DNA from: Archangium gephyra
GTDB taxonomy: Bacteria > Myxococcota > Myxococcia > Myxococcales > Myxococcaceae
Length of the DNA: 64,000 bases
Assembly (NCBI RefSeq): GCF_001027285.1
Contig: NZ_CP011509.1
Location: forward strand, 112,501 to 176,500
Direction: 5' to 3'
Shown piece by piece: positions 50,818 through 58,844 of this stretch. Under the pieces are notes generated by a model. That model was not told where the DNA came from, searched no databases, and saw only the letters and a list, made by a program, of their open reading frames with translations. The position numbers and the translations under genes are program-made. Every line of letters begins with the position of its first letter. The first letter of the stretch is position 1.

Positions 50818-52098
50818 ATGTCTAAGCCCTCCATCTTCCAGGTCCTTCGCAGCCCGCGCGCCTGGCTCCTCGTGGCGCTCGGCTTCGCCTCCGGTATGCC
50901 CCTGCTCCTCGTGGGTGGCACCCTGTCCGCCTGGATGACCAACGAGGGCGTCAATCTCAAGACGATTGGCATCTTCACCCTCGTCTCCTCGCCCTACACC
51001 TTCAAGTTCATCTGGGCGCCGTTGATGGACCGCTTCGCCCTGCCCTTCCTGGGCCGGCGCCGCGGGTGGATGCTGCTCACGCAGGTGGGCCTCATGGGCG
51101 CCATCGCCGCCATGGGCTTCGTCAACCCCAAGGACGACCCCTTCACCATGGCGAGCCTCGCCCTGCTGGTGTCCTTCCTCTCCGCCAGCCAGGACGTCGT
51201 CTCCGACGCGTGGCGCACCGACACCCTCTCCGAGGCCGAGCGCGGCTTCGGCGTCGCCACCTTCGTCATGGGCTACCGCTTCGGCATGATCGCCTCCGGT
51301 GCCCTCGCCCTCAGCCTCTCGCAGTTCATCGGCTGGTCGCAGACGTATTGGATCATGGCCTCGTTCATGGTGGTGGGCGTGGTGGCCACGGTGCTCGCCC
51401 GCGAGCCCCAGGGCCAGCGTCCGCCGCGCACCCTCACCGAGGCCGCCGTCGTCCCCTTCGTCGACTACTTCCGCCGGGACGGCGCGCTGCTCGCCCTGCT
51501 CTTCCTGCTCCTCTACAAGCTGGGGGATGCCGTGGCCGGTGGCATGACCACGCCCTTCTTCCTCAAGCTGGGCTTCTCCAACCTGGAGGTGGGCACCATC
51601 AGCAAGGGCGTGGGCATGGCCGCCACCATCGTCGGCGCGCTCTTCGGTGGCGCGCTGCTCGCCAGGCTGGGCACGCGCCGCAGCCTCTTCATCTTCGGTG
51701 CGCTCCAGGCCCTCACCAACCTGACCTTCCTGGCGCTCGCGCTGCTGGGCAAGAACCACCTCATGCTGGCGGTCGCCATCTGCACGGACAACGTGTGCGG
51801 AGGCATGGCCACCACGGCCTTCGGCGCCTTCACCATGTCGCTGTGCAACAAGCGCTTCAGCGCCACGCAGTTCGCGCTGCTGTCGGCGCTGGCCAACTTC
51901 GGCGGCCGCATGCTCACCGCCACCTCCGGCTTCCTCGCCGAGGGCATGGGCTGGGCGGGCTTCTTCGGCCTCACCGTGGTGCTCGCCCTGCCGGCGCTCG
52001 TGCTCCTCAAGTTCCTCCCCGAGGGCATCGCCGCCCCCGTGCCGGAGCCGGAGCCCGCGCCCGCCGAGTTAAACGCCGTCCCCTCCGTGGCTCGCTGA
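50818..52098 (+). CDS. ampG: AmpG-family muropeptide permease (MFS)
   Basis: Imports anhydro-muropeptides for cell-wall recycling across the inner membrane. The 426-aa sequence follows E. coli AmpG closely, with GFASGMPLLLVGGTLSAWMT, VNLKTIGIFTLVSSPYTFKFIWAPLMDR, FLGRRRGWML, SASQDVVSDAWRTDTL, LLYKLGDAVAGG and SLCNKRFSATQFALLSALANFGGR, and about 12 membrane helices. ATG 50818 (MSKPSIF) is favoured over an upstream GTG at 50806; no clear ribosome binding site. The tail is Pro/Glu-rich. In other bacteria AmpG activity feeds beta-lactamase induction; no ampR/ampC is adjacent. Confidence 0.94.
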   Translation: MSKPSIFQVLRSPRAWLLVALGFASGMPLLLVGGTLSAWMTNEGVNLKTIGIFTLVSSPYTFKFIWAPLMDRFALPFLGRRRGWMLLTQVGLMGAIAAMGFVNPKDDPFTMASLALLVSFLSASQDVVSDAWRTDTLSEAERGFGVATFVMGYRFGMIASGALALSLSQFIGWSQTYWIMASFMVVGVVATVLAREPQGQRPPRTLTEAAVVPFVDYFRRDGALLALLFLLLYKLGDAVAGGMTTPFFLKLGFSNLEVGTISKGVGMAATIVGALFGGALLARLGTRRSLFIFGALQALTNLTFLALALLGKNHLMLAVAICTDNVCGGMATTAFGAFTMSLCNKRFSATQFALLSALANFGGRMLTATSGFLAEGMGWAGFFGLTVVLALPALVLLKFLPEGIAAPVPEPEPAPAELNAVPSVAR

Positions 52099-52208
52099 GC
52101 CCGGGGGAGCACCCGCTCCGCTGTCCGCCTGCCCTCCGGCCTGTCCCGGTGGCCTCCTTGCCGCCGGGCGGGCGCGTCGTGACCGTTGGTATTCGGAGGC
52201 ATTGCATC

Positions 52209-52517
52209 ATGGCGAACCAGGACAGACGGCCCCCCCCTCAGCCCGCCGAGGACATGTTCGGACGCCCCACGGACGTGCGGAACAGCCAGCCCGAGCCAGA
52301 GCCCACCCGCGAGCAGCAGGGCGCCCACCAGATTCCCCGGCACCAGCCCCCCGACGATTTCCACAAGCGCTGTGAGCAGGAGGCCGAGGACGAGGCCGCC
52401 TGTGGCGGCGTGGGCGAGATTCCAGACGGGGACGGCGTGCGCAGTGACCTCGGGACCAATCCGCTTCCCGACGGCTACTGGTCGGCCTACCCTGGCAAGA
52501 AGCCAGACGAGCGCTGA
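52209..52517 (+). CDS. small hydrophilic hypothetical protein, 102 aa
   Basis: Pro/Glu/Gln/Asp-rich, with no hydrophobic core in its first 45 residues (EPEPTREQQG). The second half contains FHKRCEQEAEDEAACGGVGEIPDGDG, two Cys and an acidic turn, ending YPGKKPDER. No family recognised and likely largely disordered. CGGAGG lies about nine bases before the ATG, and codon use agrees with neighbours, which supports a real gene. It precedes the LysR gene by 44 bp, with that gene's operator in between. Confidence 0.65.
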   Translation: MANQDRRPPPQPAEDMFGRPTDVRNSQPEPEPTREQQGAHQIPRHQPPDDFHKRCEQEAEDEAACGGVGEIPDGDGVRSDLGTNPLPDGYWSAYPGKKPDER

Positions 52518-52540
52518 GCGGCGGCCCGGCGCCTACGCAC

Positions 52541-52558
52541 TGTTCTGGCAGGAGAACA
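52541..52558. promoter_or_regulatory. LysR operator, site 1
   Basis: TGTTCT-GGCAGG-AGAACA is a perfect inverted repeat with a 6-bp spacer, and the same outer sequence (AATCG) follows as at site 2. It lies 3 bp before the GTG of the LysR gene and contains that gene's AGGAG ribosome binding site. Binding here would repress the LysR gene (inference). Confidence 0.75.
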
Positions 52559-52561
52559 ATC

Positions 52562-53464
52562 GTGGGCGCCTCCCTCGATGACCTCGTGGCCATGACGGTG
52601 TTCGCCCGCGTGGTGGAGGCCCACTCCTTCTCGGGGGCCGCGGCCCGGCTCGGCCTGTCCAAGTCAGCGGTGAGCACCCGCGTGGCCGCGCTCGAGCGCC
52701 GGCTCGGGGTGAGGCTGCTGCACCGCACCACGCGCAGCCTCTCCGTCACCCCCGAGGGCGCCCAGCTCTACGAGCGCTGCGCGCACCTGCTCTCGGTGGC
52801 GGACGAGGCCTCGGACCTGCTCGGCAACGTGGGCACCATCCCCGAGGGCACCGTGCGCGTCGTCGCGCCGGTGGGCCTCTCCCTGCACCCGCTGCCCTCG
52901 CTGCTGGAGAAGTTCGCCGGGCGCTACCCGCGCGTCCAGGTGGAGCTGTCCGTGTCGGACCGGCGGGTGGACCCGCTCACCGAGGGCGTCGACGTCGCGC
53001 TGCGGCTCTTCCCGCCGCCCCAGGAGCGCTCCCTCATCGAGCGCCGGCTCGGCACGGAGAAGCGGCTCGTCTGCGGCTCGCCGGCCTACTTCGCCCGGCG
53101 TGCGCCACCGGACACGCCGCACGAGCTGGCCTCGCACAACTGCCTGCGCCTGAAGGACAGCAAGTGGGACTTCCGGCTGGAGGGCCGGACCACCGTCGTT
53201 CCCGTGTCGGGCACGCTCGTGGTGGATGACATCGCCGTGCTGCGCGAGGCGGCGCTCGAGGGCCTGGGACTCGCGCGGCTGCCGCGCTCGCTCGTCGACG
53301 CGGACGTGCGGGAGGGGCGGCTGCTCTCGGTGCTCGACGCGTACGCGGCCGAGCCCCTCGTCATCTCCCTCGTCTACCCGCAGCGCAAACACATGCCCCA
53401 GCGGGTGCGCGTATTCATCGACTTCATGACCGAGCACTTCCGCAAGGTGTTCCGCGGCGGGTGA
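52562..53464 (+). CDS. LysR-family transcriptional regulator
   Basis: A 300-aa regulator. Residues ~5-65 form the winged HTH (MTVFARVVEAHSFSGAAARLGLSKSAVSTRVAALERRLGVRLLHRTTR), with the recognition helix in SKSAVS. Residues ~90-295 are the two-lobed effector-binding domain (GTVRVVAPVGLSL, VDVALRL, CGSPAYFARR). The sequence is of the DsdC/CrgA-like branch. GTG start with AGGAG eight bases upstream. It is convergent with a Bcr/CflA-type exporter (6-bp gap), and the same operator lies before both genes. Control of the exporter and itself is inferred. The inducer is unknown. Confidence 0.94.
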   Translation: MGASLDDLVAMTVFARVVEAHSFSGAAARLGLSKSAVSTRVAALERRLGVRLLHRTTRSLSVTPEGAQLYERCAHLLSVADEASDLLGNVGTIPEGTVRVVAPVGLSLHPLPSLLEKFAGRYPRVQVELSVSDRRVDPLTEGVDVALRLFPPPQERSLIERRLGTEKRLVCGSPAYFARRAPPDTPHELASHNCLRLKDSKWDFRLEGRTTVVPVSGTLVVDDIAVLREAALEGLGLARLPRSLVDADVREGRLLSVLDAYAAEPLVISLVYPQRKHMPQRVRVFIDFMTEHFRKVFRGG

Positions 53465-53470
53465 CGTGGC

Positions 53471-54694
53471 TCAGGCCGCGGCGGCGGCGGCGTCCTGGGC
53501 CTCGTCCTGCTTCTTCGCGGGCACGCCCAGGGCCATGAGGCACGCGCCGCCCGCGCACACGGCCATCACGGCCGCCATGGGCAGCATGCCGCCGTCGTTG
53601 AAGAGCCCCACGGCCGCCGAGGCCGCGGCGGACACGGCGAACTGCAGCGAGCCGAGCACCGCGGAGGCCACACCGGCGCGCGGGCCATGCTCCTCGAGCG
53701 CCAGCGCGGCGGCATTGGGCGTGACGAAGCCGATGCTGGCGATGAACAGGAACAGGGCGGGGGCGAGCGTGTAGACGCGTCCGAGCCCGCTCACGGCCAG
53801 CACCAGGAGGGCGGCGCCCATGAGGAGCATGAAGAGCGACCCCGAGACGGCGATGCGCTCGGGCGAGCGGCGGGCCAGGAGCCGCCGGTTGAGCTGGCTG
53901 GCGCAGATGAAGCCCATGGCATTGGTGGCGAAGAGCCCGGCGAAGCGCTCCGGCGTGACGTGGAGCACCTCCATGAGCACGAAGGGCGCGCCGGAGATGT
54001 AGGCGAACAGGCCGGACTGCGCGAAGCCACCCGCGAGCGTGGCGGTGAGGAAGCGCCGGTCGGTGAAGAGGACGCGCAGGTTCGTCCCGAGCGAAGCGGC
54101 GGCGCTGGGACGGGCGTGGGCCGGCACGCGGGGAATGGCCACCAGCGCGAGCACCAGGGCCACGCCGCCGAGCACGGTGAGCACCCCGAAGATGGCCCGC
54201 CAGCCCGCGAAGCCGAGCACCTGGCTGCCCAGGAGCGGGGCGAGGATGGGGGCCGCGCCCATGATGAGCATGAGCAGGGAGAGCACGCGGGCGATCTCCC
54301 GGCCGCTGTAGAGGTCTCGGACGATGGCGCGCGAGATGACGGCGCCGGAGGCCCCGCCCAGCGCCTGGAGGAAGCGCAGCGCGATGAGCCAGTGCACGTT
54401 GGGAGCGAACGCACAGACAGCGGACGCGAGGATGTAGAGCACGATGCCCACGAGCAGCGGACGCCGGCGGCCGAACCGGTCCGAGAGCGGGCCGTAGACG
54501 AACTGGCCAATGCCCAGTCCCGCCATGAACGCCGCCAGGGTGAGCTGCACCAGGGAAGCGGACGTCCCCAGGTCCTCCTGGATGGAGGGCATGCTCGGCA
54601 GGTACATGTCGATGGACAGCGGGCCGAAGGCCGTCAGGGTGCCCAGGACGAACAGCAGCAGGGCACGCCGCTTGGGAGACGTGGGGGAACTCAT
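53471..54694 (-). CDS. Bcr/CflA-type multidrug MFS exporter
   Basis: A 407-aa, 12-helix inner-membrane proton-coupled exporter (DHA1). LGTLTAFGPLSIDMYLPSMPSI is the Bcr/CflA opening; GPLSDRFGRRRPLLVG is motif A, and LRFLQALGGASGAVISRAIVRDLY is the Bcr signature in helices 4-5. The family exports bicyclomycin, chloramphenicol, sulfonamides or Cys. The C-terminus is Ala-rich (DAAAAAA). The operator of the convergent LysR gene is repeated at 54751-54768, 57 bp before this start. No clear ribosome binding site. The drug substrate cannot be told. Confidence 0.94.
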   Translation of the reverse strand: MSSPTSPKRRALLLFVLGTLTAFGPLSIDMYLPSMPSIQEDLGTSASLVQLTLAAFMAGLGIGQFVYGPLSDRFGRRRPLLVGIVLYILASAVCAFAPNVHWLIALRFLQALGGASGAVISRAIVRDLYSGREIARVLSLLMLIMGAAPILAPLLGSQVLGFAGWRAIFGVLTVLGGVALVLALVAIPRVPAHARPSAAASLGTNLRVLFTDRRFLTATLAGGFAQSGLFAYISGAPFVLMEVLHVTPERFAGLFATNAMGFICASQLNRRLLARRSPERIAVSGSLFMLLMGAALLVLAVSGLGRVYTLAPALFLFIASIGFVTPNAAALALEEHGPRAGVASAVLGSLQFAVSAAASAAVGLFNDGGMLPMAAVMAVCAGGACLMALGVPAKKQDEAQDAAAAAA

Positions 54695-54750
54695 CGTGCT
54701 TCTCTAACCGCCGGCACGAGGCCGTCCCAAGGCTGGCCGGGCGGAAACAG

Positions 54751-54768
54751 TGTTCCGCCAGGAGAACA
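54751..54768. promoter_or_regulatory. LysR operator, site 2
   Basis: TGTTCC-GCCAGG-AGAACA is the same 18-bp inverted repeat as site 1 with two spacer-region changes and one arm change. Its orientation matches and its flank AATCG is shared. It lies 57-74 bp upstream of the exporter start codon, between the exporter and the 3' end of the histidine kinase gene. Confidence 0.75.
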
Positions 54769-54789
54769 ATCGCCCCGGCCCCAGGCGCC

Positions 54790-56577
54790 TCACCCGCGAG
54801 GCTTCGTCATCCGGGGCAGACACACGCGGAAGGTGGTGCCCTTCTCCGCGGTGCTCTCCACGCGGACGCTGCCCCCATGCGCCTCGGCGACGCCCTTCAC
54901 CAGGGTCAGCCCGATTCCCCAGCCCTTCTTTCCACTGGCCTCCGCGCTCTTCGCACGGGCGAAGTACTCGAAGAGCTTCTGCTGCTCCGTGGCGGGGATG
55001 GGGTTGCCCCAGTTGTGGACGGCGAGCCTCACCTCGTCGCCCTCCCGCTCCAGGTTCACGGTCACCTGCCGCGTGGCATCGCCGTACTTGATGGCATTGC
55101 CACACAGGTTCTCGAGGAGCCTGCGCAGGGCCCGCGCATCCCAGCTGCCTTCCACCTGCTCCTCGCCCATGAGGTGGAAGCGCTCCCCATGGACGCTCGA
55201 GAGCTCCTCCAACGTGTCGGCCACCACCTGCCGCAGCTCGCAGGCGGACACCTCGATGGGCAGCCCCTGGCCCGCGCGGATGCGGTTGGCGTCCAGCAGG
55301 TCGGTGATCATCTGGTCCGCGCGGTCGATGTTCTGCCGCACCCGGGCCGCGAGCGAGTAGACCTTGTCGGGCAGGTTCGGCTGGCGCGGAATGAGCTGGG
55401 CGCTCATCTTCGCCGCCGTCAGGGGCGTGCGCAGATCATGGCTGAGCGAGGACACGAACTGCTCGCGCAACTCCCGCTCCAGCCGCAGCTGCGCCAGGGT
55501 GGTCTCCGCCTCTTCCCGGGCCAGCTGCTCGCTGTTGAGGAAGCGCGCGAACAGCTCCTCGGACTCCTTGCCCTGGCTGATGTCGAGCACGAACGCGACG
55601 TTCCTGGAGCGGCTCTCGTCGATGAAGGCACACCCCAGGAGCACCCAGACGACGCGGCCGTCCGGGAGGATGTAGCGCTTCTCGTAGGGCGTGCACACCC
55701 CATGGGGGGACTCGAGCATCTCCTTCGCCGCGGCCCGGTCCTTCTCCAGGTCCTCCGGCGGCGTGAGGAGATCCCACCGGACCTTGCCCGCGAGCACGTC
55801 CTCGCGCGACAGGCCGAGCAACCGGGCGTAGTACTCGTTCACGTCGTGGAGACCGCCCTGGGTGTCGCCGAAGACGATGCCAATCAGGTTGGACTCGAAG
55901 AGCCGCCGGAACTTGTTCTCGCTCTGCGTGAGACTCCTGCGCTCGGCCTGGACCGTGTCCTGGAGGCGGACGTTCTCCAGCGCCACCCCGGCCAGCGCCC
56001 GCAGCGACTCCAGCAGCAACAGGTCCTCCTGGGTGAAGGGCTGGTGGTCCCGCTTGTCGTGGAGCTCGAAGCACCCCACCATCACCCCGGAGCGGTCGAA
56101 GATGGGCAGATCGATCAGGTTGTAGAAGCCCCGCTCCTCGCGGAGCCACTGCAGGACATGCTCATCCTGGGACGCGTCGTTGGAGATGTAGGGCTCGCCG
56201 GTGACCAGCACGTGGCCGGGAACGCCCTCCCCCGGCTCGAAGACGACGTGGCGCGGTTCGATGTCCCGCCCCTCCCGCCACAGCGACTCCATGATGACCA
56301 TGCGGCCATCCACCACCCGTCCCCAGACGCCCTCGGCCGCATCCACCAGCTCGATGGCCGTCCAGACGAGCCGCCGGATGACATCCAGGTCCTGGAGGCC
56401 CGAGTTGAGGTCCTTGGCGGCGCGCGTCAGCAGCTCCATCTGCCGCTCCCGGCTCTCGAGCCGCTCCTGGGACTGCCGGAGCTCGGCCTCCAGTTGCCGG
56501 ACACGGCGCTCGAGCTCCTCCCCATGGCCTCGCGACTCGTGCTCGGGATGTCTCCTCCATGTCTCCTGGATGGCCAT
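54790..56577 (-). CDS. GAF-PAS sensor histidine kinase
   Basis: A 595-aa soluble kinase. A coiled coil (~15-55) precedes a GAF domain (~60-205, with GEGVPGHVL and GCFELHDKR). A PAS domain follows (~220-345, with FGDTQGGLHDVNEYYARLLG and WVLLGCAFIDE). HisKA has the phospho-His in SSLSHDLRTPLTAA (~385). The ATPase has NLCGNAIKYG (N box), HNWGNPIP in place of the usual DxGxG at G1, FEYFARAK (F box) and GWGIGLTLV (G2). No membrane helix or receiver, and no response regulator nearby. The changed G1 box is seen in some active kinases but lowers certainty. Confidence 0.92.
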   Translation of the reverse strand: MAIQETWRRHPEHESRGHGEELERRVRQLEAELRQSQERLESRERQMELLTRAAKDLNSGLQDLDVIRRLVWTAIELVDAAEGVWGRVVDGRMVIMESLWREGRDIEPRHVVFEPGEGVPGHVLVTGEPYISNDASQDEHVLQWLREERGFYNLIDLPIFDRSGVMVGCFELHDKRDHQPFTQEDLLLLESLRALAGVALENVRLQDTVQAERRSLTQSENKFRRLFESNLIGIVFGDTQGGLHDVNEYYARLLGLSREDVLAGKVRWDLLTPPEDLEKDRAAAKEMLESPHGVCTPYEKRYILPDGRVVWVLLGCAFIDESRSRNVAFVLDISQGKESEELFARFLNSEQLAREEAETTLAQLRLERELREQFVSSLSHDLRTPLTAAKMSAQLIPRQPNLPDKVYSLAARVRQNIDRADQMITDLLDANRIRAGQGLPIEVSACELRQVVADTLEELSSVHGERFHLMGEEQVEGSWDARALRRLLENLCGNAIKYGDATRQVTVNLEREGDEVRLAVHNWGNPIPATEQQKLFEYFARAKSAEASGKKGWGIGLTLVKGVAEAHGGSVRVESTAEKGTTFRVCLPRMTKPRG

Positions 56578-56665
56578 GCCCAGTGGATAAGCCTCCTACC
56601 GGGCCTGCACCAGCCGGAGGCCTGTGCTCAGGAGGAGAAAACCAGACGGCCGGGCAATGGATTGG

Positions 56666-57463
56666 TCACCTGCATGACGAATCCAACAACTCCGGCCGGT
56701 ATTCGAAGTGCATCGTGTCGTAGTGATACCAGCGCCCACCCCAGATGAAGCCCTCGGCCTCGAAGGCGTCCACGATGACCTGGGGAATCTGGTTGGCCCA
56801 GCGCACGGGCTGCTTCGGCTTCGCCCACTCCCAGTAGTGCGAGCGCTGCACGTTCACGTCGATGGACACCCCGTACGAGTGCGCGCTCTGGCGGTGCGTG
56901 TTGGCGATCTTCCGCCACACGAAGGTGCCGCCCAGGTTCTTCAAGTAGGGCCGCAGGGCGGGCGCCTTCTTCACCTCCGCGTCGAGCCGCTTCGCCACGC
57001 GCTCGAAGGCCGGGGCCGCCTTGCGGTGCACCTTCAGCTTCTGCCCCAGGAAGCCGATGTCCACCACGTCCACCTGGGCCTCGGTGGCGCCGTAGGCCGC
57101 GTGGAAGAGCGGGTCGAAGCGGATGCGTCCCGGGTCCTCGTTCTCGCGCGTCACCGGCTGGATGGGGCCAGGGGCGTAGGGAAGGGAGAACGTGTCCTCC
57201 AGGTCCGGGGACTCGAGCTTCTCCTCGAAGGACTTCGTCCTGCCGTCGTCCCAGGGGTGCGTGGTGCCCGCCAGCTTCACGTGCCAGGCGCCGTCCAGCT
57301 TCACCGGCTCCACCGGGTACCACTTCGCCAGGCACGCCAGGGCGCGCGGGGGGGTGTCGGCCACGGGAGCAACGGGAGCGGACGTGGGCGCCTCGGCCCC
57401 CGCACGGCCGGCGAGCACGAGCGTGAGCACGAGGGGCAGGGCACGGTTCGAATGGAGTTTCAT
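56666..57463 (-). CDS. secreted M15-family (VanY/D-Ala-D-Ala carboxypeptidase-like) peptidase
   Basis: A 265-aa exported protein. Signal peptide at residues 1-23 (AGA-E), then a ~80-residue N-terminal domain. The M15_4-type core has SAHSYGVSIDVNV (His and Asp zinc ligands), QVIVDAFEAEGFIWGGRW and the last zinc ligand in YHYDTMHFEYRPELL. Such enzymes trim peptidoglycan stem peptides in the periplasm. It starts 5 bp after the CapA-like stop, so it is the last gene of a short operon. A role in cell-wall turnover is inferred from family and context. Confidence 0.88.
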   Translation of the reverse strand: MKLHSNRALPLVLTLVLAGRAGAEAPTSAPVAPVADTPPRALACLAKWYPVEPVKLDGAWHVKLAGTTHPWDDGRTKSFEEKLESPDLEDTFSLPYAPGPIQPVTRENEDPGRIRFDPLFHAAYGATEAQVDVVDIGFLGQKLKVHRKAAPAFERVAKRLDAEVKKAPALRPYLKNLGGTFVWRKIANTHRQSAHSYGVSIDVNVQRSHYWEWAKPKQPVRWANQIPQVIVDAFEAEGFIWGGRWYHYDTMHFEYRPELLDSSCR

Positions 57464-57468
57464 AGGGG

Positions 57469-58374
57469 TCAGCGGATGAGGATGCGGCCGCCGTCGATGC
57501 GAGCGTCGCTGCCGAGGTCCTCGGAGAGGCTCTGGATGAGCTGGGCCACGCCCGGGTCTCCGGCGAGCCGGGGAGGCTCGCGCAGCCCGGCCTGGAGCGG
57601 CACGGCCTCCACGTCCACGGCGGCCCCCGCGTCGTCGATGCGGAAGCGCAGCACGTAGGCGTCGCGCTCGTCCGTGCAGCCGCAGGCGAAGGCCAGGTTG
57701 CCCAGCGAGTACGCGATGACGCCGCGCCCGTGGCGTTGGATGCCCTGCGGGGTGTGCGGACCATGTCCCAGCACCGCCGTGGCCCCCGCGTCGATGAGCT
57801 TCTCGGCCAGCTCGCGCTGCTCCTCCGTGGGCAGCAGCGCCCCCGTGCGGCCCCAGTGCAGCGACACCAGCACCGGGCCCCGCTCGCGCGCCTCGCGCAC
57901 CTGGGCAACCAGCGTGGACGCGTCCTCGGAGGACCAGGACTCGGGCAGGTCTCGCGCGAGCAGGCGGATGCGCCGGCCCCGGGGCTTCAGCTCCGCGTCC
58001 GTGGTGGGCGTGGCCGCCTGGATGCCCTGCTCCCGCAGGAGCGCGGACGTCTCGGTGCGCCCCAGCTCGCCCTGGTCCAGCGCGTGGTTGTTGGCCAGCG
58101 AGACGGCGTTCACCCGGCCCTTGAGCCACTTCACCACCGCCGGGGGCGCGTTGAAGCGCAGCGGGCCCGTGGGCGTGCCGCCCGCGGCCATTCCGGACTC
58201 GGCGCCGTACTTCGTGATGGGCGTCTCGAGGTTCACGAAGCGCACGTCGCCCTGGAGCAGCTTGGAGAGCGGCGCCAGGTGGGCCTCGGTGGAGGCACTG
58301 CCCAGGTGCAGATCTCCCGCGGCGGAGACCGTCACGGGTGCGCCGCCCAGACACAGCAGGAGCAGGCCGAGCAT
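57469..58374 (-). CDS. CapA/PGA_cap metallophosphatase-family protein
   Basis: A 301-aa exported protein with a short N-terminal signal (MLGLLLLCLGGAPVTVSA). PGA_cap signatures are intact: AGDLHLG, VNLETPIT, SLANNHALDQG, LVSLHWG, VLGHGPHTPQG and YSLGNLAF, supplying the metal-binding Asp, Asn and His residues. The family includes CapA of poly-gamma-glutamate synthesis and many proteins of unknown role. No capB/capC-like genes are adjacent, so capsule synthesis is not supported. It sits 4 bp after the 73-aa gene and just before the M15 peptidase, in an envelope operon. Confidence 0.9.
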   Translation of the reverse strand: MLGLLLLCLGGAPVTVSAAGDLHLGSASTEAHLAPLSKLLQGDVRFVNLETPITKYGAESGMAAGGTPTGPLRFNAPPAVVKWLKGRVNAVSLANNHALDQGELGRTETSALLREQGIQAATPTTDAELKPRGRRIRLLARDLPESWSSEDASTLVAQVREARERGPVLVSLHWGRTGALLPTEEQRELAEKLIDAGATAVLGHGPHTPQGIQRHGRGVIAYSLGNLAFACGCTDERDAYVLRFRIDDAGAAVDVEAVPLQAGLREPPRLAGDPGVAQLIQSLSEDLGSDARIDGGRILIR

Positions 58375-58378
58375 CGGG

Positions 58379-58600
58379 CTACTTCTTCTTGGCGGGAGTG
58401 CCGAGCCGCTCGAGGGCCGCGGCGAAGCTCTTGCGCTCGGGGTTGAGCGGCGCGTTCAGCTGGCGCTGCTCGCGCACGGAGGAGACGGGGGACTCCGGGG
58501 CACCCTCCAGCGCCTCCTTGTCGAAGCGGTCCTGGCCGCCGCCCACGCGGCGCAGGGGCTGCATGCCATAGATGCGGCGATTGGGGTCTCTGCCAGCCAT
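58379..58600 (-). CDS. small hypothetical protein, 73 aa
   Basis: A basic hydrophilic protein, MAGRDPNRRIYGMQPLRRVGG at the N-terminus and a Lys-rich end (GTPAKKK). No signal or membrane helix and no recognised family. GGAGGAG six bases before the ATG and tight 4-bp spacing to the CapA-like gene support a real gene, first in a three-gene unit (this, CapA-like, M15 peptidase). Longer frames to 58681 are disfavoured. Confidence 0.7.
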   Translation of the reverse strand: MAGRDPNRRIYGMQPLRRVGGGQDRFDKEALEGAPESPVSSVREQRQLNAPLNPERKSFAAALERLGTPAKKK

Positions 58601-58844
58601 GGCGCTCCTCCGGGGGGGACGGTGGTGCCCCCAGCATAGGCCGGAGCGAGCCGGAGTTGCACGGGGGGCACACCGGGACACGGAGCACGCGGTTGGCCAG
58701 GAGCCACCTGGAATCCAATGGGGCTCGGACCTCCACGGCCCGAGCTGTAACCCGCCCGCTCCCAGGACAGGCAGGCGTCTCCTTGCGCCCGGGACATTTC
58801 CGGGCGATCACCCCGCCCTCGCGCTACCCTGTCCCTCCCGCGCC

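Noticed and set aside
57469..58374. CapA-like gene as evidence for a poly-gamma-glutamate capsule operon
   Set aside because: The required ligase and partner genes (capB/capC type) are absent; neighbours are an M15 peptidase and a small unknown protein.
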